Source: Pelotomaculum sp. UBA3103
GTDB taxonomy: Bacteria > Bacillota > Desulfotomaculia > Desulfotomaculales > Pelotomaculaceae
Assembly: GCA_002365855.1 (NCBI GenBank)
Contig: DFAP01000140.1
Location: 1 to 43,054 of the forward strand
DNA length: 43,054 nt
Reading direction: 5' to 3'
The position numbers and the translations under genes were made by a program. Under the pieces are notes generated by a model, which worked only from the letters and a program-made list of their open reading frames with translations, had not been told where the DNA came from and did no database searches. Numbering within the stretch: the stretch's first letter is position 1; each line of letters starts with the position of its first letter. Below are positions 1 through 7,778 of this stretch, piece by piece.

Positions 1-1807
1 GAAACTGCATAACTACTGTTTTTAATATTAATGATTTCTTTTCCTCTTGCTGCAGGCGATAATGTTTAATTACCAAGGCGCTGCCAAAAATGACGGCAAA
101 AATCAGCGACGTAGCGCCGAAACCGAAGATGCCACCCTTGTCGGCTCGGAAAGCCAGCATTATAAGGCTAACAACAAAAATCAGGGAAATAATATATTTC
201 ATCTTACTGGTTATAAATTTGCCTGCCTCAACACCGTTGCCCTTTGGTTTTTTGAGCATCATGGAACATAAAGCGGGGGTAATGGTAACGGCCACAATAA
301 ATGAAGCGCTTAAGGCATATATAACCGTCTGGGGGATTGGTTTAATAAATTGACCCATGATTCCCGGCGTTAGCATAATCGGGAAAAAAGCAGCCAGAGT
401 TGTCAGGGTTGAAGAAGCTATGGCCGGGGCAATCTGGTTGGTAGCTGCTGCGGCTGCTTTGGCTGCCTCTAAACCCATGGAGCGCAGACGATCAATATTT
501 TGCATAATGACAATGCCGTTATCAACCAACATACCTACAGCCAGGATCAAGGAAAACAAGGTAATGTTGTTAAAGGTCATACCTGAACTCTTCATTAAAC
601 CGAAGGCGGCAAATATGGATAAAGGGATGACAATGGATACCACCGCAGATTCCTTAAGGCCAATAAACAGAAAAAGAATTACACCAACCAACAACAAGCC
701 TGAAAAAGCGTTATCAGTGACCCCGCCTAATTGATCCTTGACGTATACCGCCGTGTCACCGCTAATTTCTACCTGCAGGTCGGTCGGATAGGTACTGCCT
801 TTTTCTAATTTTATCTTCTCATGAATCTTCTGGGCAGTTTTGATTATATCGGCAGATTCTTTTTTCTTTATAGAAAGGGCCACGGATTTTTTTGTTGACG
901 GATTTAAAGACGTTAACCCCGAAGATAGCCGGGAGTAAGAATCTGGTTCGGCAAAACCATCCTCTACTTGTGCAATATCCTTTAAGAATACCGGGTTGTT
1001 ACCCTGGTAGGTAATCACCACATCATTTAATTCATCGACGGCTGCCAGTTCTCCCACCGTGCGGATATTATAGTTTTTATAATCGAGATCAATGCTGCCA
1101 CCGGGATAATTAATGTTGGACAGGGTAATGGCATTTTTAATTTGTTCCAGTGATATGGCATAATGTGACAACCTCTGGGGATCTACAATAATTTTAATTT
1201 CCCGTTCCAGTCCGCCAATGATTTGAACGTCCGAAACATCATTTATTTCTTCAATACTATCTTTGATCCTGGTTGCGATGCTTTTAAGGGTTACAAAATC
1301 GTAGTCGCCGGTAACATTGATGATCATAATCGGTGAGTTGTTGGTTTCAAAACTGGATACTTCGGGGATTTCTGCGTCTTTGGGTAGATCGCTTCTAACC
1401 GCAGAAACCTTTTCGCGCATTTTTATAATCATGTCATCCATATCCACTCCGGCTTCAAACTCAACAAAAACTGAGGAAACACCAAAACCGGAGCTAGAGG
1501 ATATCTTTTTTACCTTGTTTAACTCGGTTAACTTTTTTTCAATTTTATCGGTAATCAGCTTCTCCGCTTCTTCCGGAGCAGCACCGCTATACAGAGTCAT
1601 CACATGACCGTAAGGCAAGATGACTTCGGGCGACAGCTCTCTGGGAATTTTTTGGTATGAAGTTACCCCCCAGATAATAATCGCAGCAATTATTAAATAG
1701 ACGATCCGGTACCGTCCAATAAAAAATCCGGCCCAGCGGCCAAGTATGTTTTTTTCCGTCGTCAGTTCAGGTATGTAATCGGCCTGTTTTTGTTTATTCT
1801 CCTCCAT
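1..1807 (-). CDS. RND-family efflux permease (AcrB/HAE1-like), 3' end cut by window edge
   Basis: Reading the minus strand from the ATG at 1807 gives at least 602 open codons that run off the window start, so only the N-terminal part is present; family members are usually about 1000-1050 residues. The protein begins with a short cytoplasmic segment and one membrane helix (about residues 33-50, RYRIVYLIIAAIIIWGV). A long periplasmic porter region follows, and then a block of hydrophobic helices that includes the RND-typical stretch LILAVGMLVDNGIVIMQNI. RND permeases export drugs, metals or lipids using the proton gradient, usually with a membrane-fusion partner. That partner would have to lie outside the window. 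The gene is divergent from blaI. The family call is secure; the substrate cannot be told. Confidence 0.9.
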   Translation of the reverse strand, partial: MEENKQKQADYIPELTTEKNILGRWAGFFIGRYRIVYLIIAAIIIWGVTSYQKIPRELSPEVILPYGHVMTLYSGAAPEEAEKLITDKIEKKLTELNKVKKISSSSGFGVSSVFVEFEAGVDMDDMIIKMREKVSAVRSDLPKDAEIPEVSSFETNNSPIMIINVTGDYDFVTLKSIATRIKDSIEEINDVSDVQIIGGLEREIKIIVDPQRLSHYAISLEQIKNAITLSNINYPGGSIDLDYKNYNIRTVGELAAVDELNDVVITYQGNNPVFLKDIAQVEDGFAEPDSYSRLSSGLTSLNPSTKKSVALSIKKKESADIIKTAQKIHEKIKLEKGSTYPTDLQVEISGDTAVYVKDQLGGVTDNAFSGLLLVGVILFLFIGLKESAVVSIVIPLSIFAAFGLMKSSGMTFNNITLFSLILAVGMLVDNGIVIMQNIDRLRSMGLEAAKAAAAATNQIAPAIASSTLTTLAAFFPIMLTPGIMGQFIKPIPQTVIYALSASFIVAVTITPALCSMMLKKPKGNGVEAGKFITSKMKYIISLIFVVSLIMLAFRADKGGIFGFGATSLIFAVIFGSALVIKHYRLQQEEKKSLILKTVVMQF

Positions 1808-1931
1808 CAGTTTCCCCGCTCTCAATATTCTTACTTTTCTTCAGGGCGGCTTCTCAATATACTGCGTAAACAGCCTGTCCTTAAGTAGAAAAGATAAGCT
1901 GCAATATACCACAGTTTAAGTTGTCATTAAT

Positions 1932-1960
1932 ACATTAATAGAGCTTGGGAGCTAGGTCAA
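1932..1960 (-). promoter_or_regulatory. candidate sigma-A promoter for the RND permease
   Basis: On the minus strand TTGACC (1955-1960) and TAATGT (1932-1937) are separated by 17 nt, which fits a housekeeping promoter reading toward the permease. The resulting leader would be about 120 nt. This is pattern matching only. Confidence 0.45.
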
Positions 1961-1993
1961 CAAATATTTATAAAATTTATGCCGTTTGCTCCC

Positions 1994-2022
1994 TTGACAA
2001 ACATGGATTACATTTGTAAGAT
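1994..2022 (+). promoter_or_regulatory. sigma-A promoter of blaI-blaR1
   Basis: TTGACA (1994-1999) and TAAGAT (2017-2022) are separated by exactly 17 nt and lie about 48 nt upstream of the blaI start. A BlaI-type operator fills the spacer and overlaps the -10 box, so repressor binding should block RNA polymerase. Confidence 0.75.
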
Positions 2023-2044
2023 ATAAATAAGCTTACAGTCGTAA
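2008..2044. promoter_or_regulatory. two BlaI/MecI-type operators
   Basis: TTACATTTGTAA (2008-2019) is a palindrome of the TACA-TGTA type known for BlaI/MecI repressors and sits between the -35 and -10 boxes. A second dyad, TTACAGTCGTAA (2033-2044), has its centre 25 bp downstream, near the expected transcript start. The twin-site arrangement matches how BlaI-family dimers control their own operons. The assignment is inferred from motif and position. Confidence 0.65.
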
Positions 2045-2069
2045 TCCTATGTAAGGGAGGTTTTTATTT

Positions 2070-2450
2070 TTGAAAAAAATACCTCAAATATCCGAATCAG
2101 AATTAGAAGTGATGAAAATACTGTGGGAACTAGGACAGGCAACAAGTTCGCAGATTGTGGAAAGGCTGACACAAACAACGGACTGGAAGCCAAAAACCAT
2201 TCAGACGCTGATCACCAGACTTGTCGCAAAAGAAGCTGTGAGGGTCGAAGACATAAAGGCCAAAGCTTTTATTTACTTTCCAAATGTAGATGAAGAAGAA
2301 TATAGAAGCTATGCTAATAAATCCTTTCTGCAAAAAATTTATAATGGTTCATTGAACTTGATGCTGGCAAGCTTTATCAAGGAACAGATGCTTACCAAAA
2401 ATGAAATTGAAGAGTTGAAAAAGCTTCTTGATAGAGAGGTGAATAATTAA
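2070..2450 (+). CDS. blaI: BlaI/MecI/CopY family transcriptional repressor
   Basis: This 126-residue protein has the usual BlaI/MecI length. Its N-terminal winged helix includes ISESELEVMKILWELG and the recognition region WKPKTIQTLITRLVAKE, followed by a helical dimerisation tail. Family members repress their own operon and are inactivated when the partner BlaR1/MecR1 sensor protease triggers their cleavage. The start is TTG at 2070, supported by the ribosome site AAGGGAGG (2053-2060) 9 nt upstream; no ATG fits. Only 3 nt separate it from the downstream M56 sensor gene. The target system need not be a beta-lactamase, as none is seen here. BlaI-BlaR1-like pairs in Clostridia often control other envelope or efflux functions. 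Confidence 0.9.
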   Translation: MKKIPQISESELEVMKILWELGQATSSQIVERLTQTTDWKPKTIQTLITRLVAKEAVRVEDIKAKAFIYFPNVDEEEYRSYANKSFLQKIYNGSLNLMLASFIKEQMLTKNEIEELKKLLDREVNN

Positions 2451-2453
2451 ATT

Positions 2454-4385
2454 ATGGTGGAAATATTCAACCTTGTTTTAGTCACATCTCTATATGCAGG
2501 TGTTGTCGGTCTTGTTATTGTCTTGCTGAAAGCAATATTGAAGAATAGGATTAATGCCTTCTGGCACTACTTCATTTGGGTTGTGCTTATATTAAAACTG
2601 CTGGTCCCCTTTGGTCCGGAAAGCGCGGTCAGCCTTTTCAACGGGGTGCCGGTTCAGGTTGTGCAGTCGAAAGTTGCGAGTATCGCCCCACAAGTTGAGC
2701 AGGAATATGCCGGGGGTGATATGTCCGCTGTCCCTGCTCCAGACACTTCGCCATTGACACCGGTACAGGCTCAAAAACCAGGAGTGTCACTTAAGGTCCT
2801 GCCCCCTTACATCTGGGCTGTTGGCGCGGCGCTTATGCTTTTATGCCTGCTTATTAGCAACTATTCGCTACACAGGAGACTGCGCAAGAATATGTTAACG
2901 GTTGATGAACGGGTAAGATGTATTTTTGAAAAGTGCAAAAAGAAGATCGGCGCAACAAAAAACATTGAGATCATATTGCAGGATGTAACTGGCGCGCCAT
3001 CGCTGTTCGGCATAATCAGGCCAAAAATTCTGCTCACTCCAGCCGCTTCCGGTTTAAGCGACAAGGAGTTGGAATACATATTACTTCACGAGCTGGCGCA
3101 TTACAAGAGAAAAGATGTGTTCATAAATTATCTTCTACTTGTCCTGCAGACGGTTCACTGGTTTAACCCGGTTATATGGTATTGTTTCAAACGGCTGCGT
3201 CAGGATATGGAGGCGGCAACCGATGAAAAGGTTCTCAGCATTTTGGAAAGCTCCGAGCATAAGGAGTACGGTAAGGCGCTATTAGCGGTACTTGACGGCT
3301 ATAACTATGCCAAACCGGCCCCAAGGCTATTAGGAATGGTTGACGACCGGAAAAACATCGAGGAGAGAATAAAAATGATCAATATGGCCGGGCTTTTTCA
3401 GCGCAATAAAAGACTTGTGATGGTCATGGGTATATTTTGTGTGGTACTGCTTTGCGGGGTATTATTGACAAATGGTAGGCATGCTAGCACAAGGGATAAA
3501 ATTACTGATAAAAACTCGATAATGCTTGCAGGCTACGATGCCAGTATTTTGCTAAAATATAAGTCTCCTTACATCGGAGATAACAGCAATATTTCCAACC
3601 TTTTAAGTGCGCTGCCCCTTGGTGAATGTAAGAAAGGAATATCACTGGATACTGAAAAAGAGCCCTATGGCCTGACAGTTAATTATGAGCTCACTCAAGA
3701 ATTTCAATGGATTGATATAGATCTCGAAAGTGCAGTATTATTACCTAACTCTATGATCATATTTAGCCTGATAGACAATTTGGATAAAATCCAGTATAAC
3801 ATCCGGGAGGGGGAAGGCGGCAAAAAATATACTTATACGAGAAGCTCGCTGCAAATATATTTTGAAAGGGATCTTAGAGACTATACAAATAACAAAAATG
3901 AGTTTGAGGGGTTCTTATCACGTTTTAAAACAAATGGATGGAAATCTTTGGCCTTGTTGAATTATTTCAATAGCGTGGGAGTCAATTTAAATAACGTAAA
4001 AGAAATTAGAATCGAAGATTTTAAAGGTGACAGTCTTTTTAGGGCTCAAACTGCTAATATTTTTCTGGTTAATAAAATTGTTAATGATTTAAATAGATTA
4101 GAACTTTTGCCTATGACACAAACAGGTACTAAAAATAACTTAACGAATGGAGTTTATTTAGTTTTTAACACGGGAGAGCGGGACGAATACTTCTATATAG
4201 ATTACACTACAGGCGGCATCGCAAAATATGCGCCGTTTATGAGTTCATGGCCGATGTATACATACCGTTTCCTGAATAAAGAGGCAATAAAACCGGTAAT
4301 CGATAAATTTATATTTAGTATTGCAGCCACCGGGGATTTGCCCTCTGAAACCAAAATTGCAGGAAGCGAACCGCAGCTGATATGA
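2454..4385 (+). CDS. BlaR1/MecR1-like M56 family membrane metallopeptidase
   Basis: The 643-residue protein starts with two membrane helices (about residues 5-27 and 37-52), a loop, a third helix near 120-138, then a cytoplasmic zinc protease domain. The protease signature is HELAH at residues 212-216. A further helix lies near 323-344 (LVMVMGIFCVVLLCGVLL). In BlaR1 the following extracellular part is a penicillin-binding sensor; here the roughly 300-residue C-terminal part shows no SxxK or KTG pattern that I can see. It probably senses another ligand or acts differently. The gene is co-transcribed with blaI, and by family analogy it relays an envelope signal that leads to BlaI cleavage. The peptidase call is firm; the ligand is unknown. 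Confidence 0.85.
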   Translation: MVEIFNLVLVTSLYAGVVGLVIVLLKAILKNRINAFWHYFIWVVLILKLLVPFGPESAVSLFNGVPVQVVQSKVASIAPQVEQEYAGGDMSAVPAPDTSPLTPVQAQKPGVSLKVLPPYIWAVGAALMLLCLLISNYSLHRRLRKNMLTVDERVRCIFEKCKKKIGATKNIEIILQDVTGAPSLFGIIRPKILLTPAASGLSDKELEYILLHELAHYKRKDVFINYLLLVLQTVHWFNPVIWYCFKRLRQDMEAATDEKVLSILESSEHKEYGKALLAVLDGYNYAKPAPRLLGMVDDRKNIEERIKMINMAGLFQRNKRLVMVMGIFCVVLLCGVLLTNGRHASTRDKITDKNSIMLAGYDASILLKYKSPYIGDNSNISNLLSALPLGECKKGISLDTEKEPYGLTVNYELTQEFQWIDIDLESAVLLPNSMIIFSLIDNLDKIQYNIREGEGGKKYTYTRSSLQIYFERDLRDYTNNKNEFEGFLSRFKTNGWKSLALLNYFNSVGVNLNNVKEIRIEDFKGDSLFRAQTANIFLVNKIVNDLNRLELLPMTQTGTKNNLTNGVYLVFNTGERDEYFYIDYTTGGIAKYAPFMSSWPMYTYRFLNKEAIKPVIDKFIFSIAATGDLPSETKIAGSEPQLI

Positions 4386-4404
4386 ATTACATAATGTGAA
4401 TCCC

Positions 4405-4433
4405 TTGACTATCAAAGGATAACCTGGTATGAT
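4405..4433 (+). promoter_or_regulatory. sigma-A promoter upstream of the DUF5698 gene
   Basis: TTGACT (4405-4410) and TATGAT (4428-4433) are separated by 17 nt, close to consensus. Transcription would start near 4440 and pass through a tandem repeat and a terminator-like hairpin before reaching the gene. Confidence 0.6.
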
Positions 4434-4461
4434 TTACAAGAATCATATTCCAGGGAACTCG

Positions 4462-4493
4462 TTATTTTAAGATTAAATTATTTTAAGATTAAA
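4462..4493 (+). repeat. perfect tandem 16-bp duplication
   Basis: TTATTTTAAGATTAAA occurs twice head to tail (4462-4477 and 4478-4493) with no mismatch, and abuts the stem of the hairpin at 4495. It looks like a recent slippage duplication in the leader. Confidence 0.9.
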
Positions 4494-4494
4494 G

Positions 4495-4524
4495 CCCCTG
4501 TTATAAACGCGGACAGGGGTTTTT
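4495..4524 (+). terminator. intrinsic terminator between blaR1 and the DUF5698 gene
   Basis: CCCCTGT (4495-4501) pairs with ACAGGGG (4513-4519) and is followed by TTTTTC. It may end the blaI-blaR1 transcript. It also lies downstream of the promoter at 4405-4433, so it could act as an attenuator. A short CAGGG at 4451-4455 could compete for the 5' arm, but with only 5 bp. Confidence 0.75.
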
Positions 4525-4562
4525 CTATTTTCAAGAAAGGAGAGAGCATTATATTTATTGAA

Positions 4563-5078
4563 TTGGCAATTATTTTTGTTCTAAACGCAATTAGCACCAG
4601 TTTGGGGACTCTAAGGACAATATTTATCATCAGGCAAACTATCAAACCAGTGTATGTGACCACATTTTTGGACGCAATGTTGTTTGCTTACGCATTCAAG
4701 CTTATGACCATGTCCACTGGTTTTGTCTTTATTCTGGCATTTGCACTGGGAAGAATAGCAGGGGTACTGCTTGGAGACTTGATTGACAAGAAAATTGCTA
4801 TCGGTATACTCGAAATAACTGTTTACAAACATACCGAAGAAGGCAAGGTTCTGGCCGACCAATTAAGAGCAAACGGTTATTCCGTGACTACAGGAATGGG
4901 CTATGGAATAGAAGGAAAAAATCGGCTGGTCCTTAACATAATAGTCACCCGTAAGGATTTTCCGGAATTACAAGAACTTTTATTTAAAAGCGGAAAGGTA
5001 AATATGGCTATTAAAAACGTAACAAAAGTTTGTGGAAAAGTAGGGTATAGACATATTTCGTCCGACAGCACAGCCTGA
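4563..5078 (+). CDS. DUF5698/DUF2179 (UPF0316, YebE-like) membrane protein
   Basis: The N-terminal half holds about three hydrophobic helices (DUF5698 type, containing the run SLGTLRTIFIIRQ and the LDAMLFAYAF segment). The C-terminal half is a soluble DUF2179-like domain, starting near IGILEITVYKHTEEGKVLADQLRANGY. The family is widespread in Firmicutes and has no settled function. The coordinates given use the first standard start, TTG 4563. However, the ribosome site GAAAGGAGAG (4535-4544) lies about 20 nt from it and only 3-6 nt from in-frame ATT 4548 or ATA 4551. A non-standard start adding five residues (IFIEL ahead of AIIFVLN) is therefore possible. The gene stands alone, with its own promoter. 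Confidence 0.82.
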   Translation: MAIIFVLNAISTSLGTLRTIFIIRQTIKPVYVTTFLDAMLFAYAFKLMTMSTGFVFILAFALGRIAGVLLGDLIDKKIAIGILEITVYKHTEEGKVLADQLRANGYSVTTGMGYGIEGKNRLVLNIIVTRKDFPELQELLFKSGKVNMAIKNVTKVCGKVGYRHISSDSTA

Positions 5079-5124
5079 TGGGTCAAGGGGAGCATCTTAT
5101 TGCCTGTAAAGGGTAAAGAGAAAA

Positions 5125-5161
5125 AGGGTGTGACAATGACTCCGTCCCCTTGACACACCCT
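5125..5161. repeat. REP-like palindromic element
   Basis: AGGGTGTG (5125-5132) and CACACCCT (5154-5161) form a perfect 8-bp stem around a 21-nt loop that contains ACTCCGTCCCC. Palindromes with a GTCCCC/GGGGAC core and a GTGACA-like flank are familiar from RAYT/IS200-associated repeats in many bacteria. It lies between convergent genes and may also help end transcription. The family assignment is recalled, not searched. Confidence 0.45.
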
Positions 5162-5196
5162 CTGTCTCAAGCAATTTTCTATGGCTCAGCGATTAC

Positions 5197-7065
5197 CTAG
5201 CTTTTGGTATATCTTCTGCGTTTAAAAAACCAGGCAATGATAATCCCGGCACTTATCAGAACGCCGGATAATACAGGCAGTCCGGCAAACGAAGCTTTGT
5301 CCGAGGGCTGGTTTTGCCGAGAGTCCATTCCCATCGGGCGGATGCCGCCGGCGCCTTCCTGCGGCCGCATACCGCCGGGCATCATTCCGCCCCCTCCACC
5401 TGCCATCATCTCGATCATATCATCAGGAATCCCCAGTTCCCTGGCTTTTTCCCTCAATTCATCAGTAAGTTCGCCTGCCTGCATGACCTCCTGCATAAAT
5501 GCCTGTATTGCGGTCATGTCCAGACCTTCAGGCAACATCATGCCTCCGGGTTGCCGGCCACCGCCTTCGAAAGCGGGTCTTTCGGCATTCCCGTCAGGAC
5601 TCTGTTGTTCAGGAGGTTGCCCTCCATCAGCGTTTGGCATTCTGCCTCCGCCCATTCTTATACCGCCCATGCTGCCGCTGCCGTCGTTGGCGGAGGGCAA
5701 CTCACCGCTGAGTTGCTTTTGTATTGATTCAGACATAGTGGCGGCAAGCTCAAGTATGCCGGGAACATTATTGCCAAAACCCCGGACTCCACCTATCTGG
5801 AAGCCCTGACGACCAGTCCCATTGTTTGACTCCTGCCGGTCCGGCGCCGCTTCCGCCTGGTTTTCATCACCCATGGCGCCGCCTGCAATTGTGCCGGAAA
5901 GGCTACGCTCAAACTGTTCAAAAGTATAAAAGGCTGTAGGGTCGGTCCTGACGTATCCGGAGATTAGTTCAAAGAGCCGTGCAGTTTCCGCTTCCAGATA
6001 GCCGCCGCTCAGGTACTTCATCGAGATTTGCTCAAGATAGCCGTGATAGGTTTCAAGATAATCTTCATTCTCAAAGAGCTTGTCGATAAGAGGCCTGTCG
6101 GCAAGTGATCCCTGGGTCGGTTCGTCGATAAACATATTTGCAGCATCACCCCCGAAGCTGAAACCACCAAAGGACATATTTAAATCCCATGGGAGTATCG
6201 TGAACACGCCGTCTTGTTCATAAAGGTAGTAATTATGGCCGAAATTCCCCTGATAGCTGTCGAAATTGGCCAGGGCCGTGCTGACGGCAATGTATCTTAG
6301 CGCCGCGTCGACGTCGAGGTATTCTTCGATGGCTCCGCCGTTATTCAACACGTCCAGCATCTTGGTCATCTTGGACCAGTCGGCGTTCTTTAGGGTGCTT
6401 TTTACTTCAAGGCCTGTATAGTCTGATGCGTTGGCGCCGTTATACTTGAGGGTGTTGCCGACGGATTTATACAGGTCTCCGGTTATGTTTCCGAAGTTCC
6501 TTTCCAGATAGGGTTCAAGTATGCTCTCCACTGCCAGGTAAAGCCCGAAGTACTCGCCGTTCACATAAACGGCGGCATAGGAAAAGGCCGGGACGGCTAC
6601 CCCCATCTCCTCGAATATCTGGTAGGATAGATATTCACGCATATAGGAGGGATCAGAAAAGCCGTTATTAAGGTTTAGCTGGGTCAGCCCCGCCATGGTC
6701 TGGTTTTCGATTATTTCGTTGAAGTTAATCTTGAAGCTGTAGCGGTTGCTGTCGCTGCCGGCGATCGATCTGAGGCTGGAATTGCCCTTGGGCCTTATCC
6801 GCACCGACGGATAGACATCGCCGTTTACAATCACTGTCGCCGTACGAAATTCTTCTTTAATGGCGTTATCCATCATGTAATCCCAATCGGCATCGTCTAT
6901 TTGGATGTTAATCTCCATGACTTTATCTCTTTGAAAGTATTTCGTGACGTATTCATTGCCGTAGACCTCAACTACGCCGGTACCAAACATGGTATAAGCC
7001 AGGATGAACAGGGCTACAAATACTAACATCGCCAGGGACAGCATGATGATCTTGGCATTGGTCAT
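5197..7065 (-). CDS. CotH kinase family membrane-anchored protein
   Basis: The 622-residue protein has an N-terminal helix (about residues 7-27), an extracytoplasmic CotH kinase domain (about 45-370) and a low-complexity Gly/Met/Pro-rich stretch (about 400-590). It ends with a C-terminal helix followed by KRRR. CotH hallmarks include IRPKGNSSLR, the GLYLAVESI region and the TILPWDLNMSFGG motif that carries the catalytic-site aspartate in this family. CotH proteins phosphorylate proteins using ATP; the founding member acts on spore coat proteins. The C-terminal helix and basic tail suggest surface display with a membrane stop. It is the last gene of the VTC-DUF4956-CotH operon, with ribosome site AAGGAGCG before ATG 7065. 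The substrate in this setting is unknown. Confidence 0.88.
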   Translation of the reverse strand: MTNAKIIMLSLAMLVFVALFILAYTMFGTGVVEVYGNEYVTKYFQRDKVMEINIQIDDADWDYMMDNAIKEEFRTATVIVNGDVYPSVRIRPKGNSSLRSIAGSDSNRYSFKINFNEIIENQTMAGLTQLNLNNGFSDPSYMREYLSYQIFEEMGVAVPAFSYAAVYVNGEYFGLYLAVESILEPYLERNFGNITGDLYKSVGNTLKYNGANASDYTGLEVKSTLKNADWSKMTKMLDVLNNGGAIEEYLDVDAALRYIAVSTALANFDSYQGNFGHNYYLYEQDGVFTILPWDLNMSFGGFSFGGDAANMFIDEPTQGSLADRPLIDKLFENEDYLETYHGYLEQISMKYLSGGYLEAETARLFELISGYVRTDPTAFYTFEQFERSLSGTIAGGAMGDENQAEAAPDRQESNNGTGRQGFQIGGVRGFGNNVPGILELAATMSESIQKQLSGELPSANDGSGSMGGIRMGGGRMPNADGGQPPEQQSPDGNAERPAFEGGGRQPGGMMLPEGLDMTAIQAFMQEVMQAGELTDELREKARELGIPDDMIEMMAGGGGGMMPGGMRPQEGAGGIRPMGMDSRQNQPSDKASFAGLPVLSGVLISAGIIIAWFFKRRRYTKS

Positions 7066-7080
7066 GAAACTTCGCTCCTT

Positions 7081-7755
7081 TTAGGACGCATACTCACCAC
7101 TAAAACTTACCAGGGCGGCATTGGTAACACCGGAAATTTCTGACAGCTCGTTTACGAACCTTGTTTCCCCGGTTTTCATGCGTATCTCAAAAACCAGTTC
7201 AATACCTTTCGTTGATGTAACGGTTTTAGACTTGACGCGGTATTTGGAGAAATATTTTTTCATAAGGCTCACAGCATTGCCTTCGGCACTGTCATCCTCA
7301 CAGTTGATCATAACGATGTATGGGGTTTCAATCACATTTTGGCTGACAAAAACGATCAAGATAATCCCTATGATTACCGAGCCCGACACGGCAAGGGGGA
7401 TAAGTCCCGCGCCAACTACAATGCCTGCGCCTATCGACCAGAACAGGTAGACTAAATCCATAGGGTCTTTTACCGGGGTGCGGAAGCGAACGATGGACAA
7501 AGCGCCTACCATACCGAGGGAGAGGATAAGGTTTGAACTTATGGCCAGAATGATAAATGTGGTCAGTAAGGTCAGAACCACAAGCGAGATGTTGAATTGC
7601 CGGGAATACATAACACCTGCAAAAGTCTTTTTGTAGATGAGGTAGATGAACATGCCTATGAGAAAGGCAGATCCAAAAGCTATAGCCATGTCGATGTATG
7701 AAAACGCGGGTACTTTTTCCAGGAAATTTGATTTAAATATATCGTTGAATGTCAT
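7081..7755 (-). CDS. DUF4956 domain-containing membrane protein
   Basis: The 224-residue protein opens with MTFNDIFKSNFLEKVP and has four hydrophobic helices in the first 150 residues, including the conserved loop MVGALSIVRFRTPVKDPMD. A soluble ferredoxin-like domain ends it. This is the usual DUF4956 architecture, and DUF4956 genes regularly sit beside VTC-domain and CotH genes, as here. The biochemical role is unsettled; a part in polyphosphate or envelope chemistry is only suggested by the neighbours. The start is ATG 7755, with AAAGGAG upstream. The gap to cotH is 15 nt. Confidence 0.88.
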   Translation of the reverse strand: MTFNDIFKSNFLEKVPAFSYIDMAIAFGSAFLIGMFIYLIYKKTFAGVMYSRQFNISLVVLTLLTTFIILAISSNLILSLGMVGALSIVRFRTPVKDPMDLVYLFWSIGAGIVVGAGLIPLAVSGSVIIGIILIVFVSQNVIETPYIVMINCEDDSAEGNAVSLMKKYFSKYRVKSKTVTSTKGIELVFEIRMKTGETRFVNELSEISGVTNAALVSFSGEYAS

Positions 7756-7778
7756 ATTGTTATACTCCTTTCAATTTA

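Noticed and set aside
5204..5809. Long plus-strand open frames opposite the CotH-like gene
   Set aside because: They are antisense shadows of the Gly/Met/Pro-rich linker, with no ribosome site or recognisable protein.
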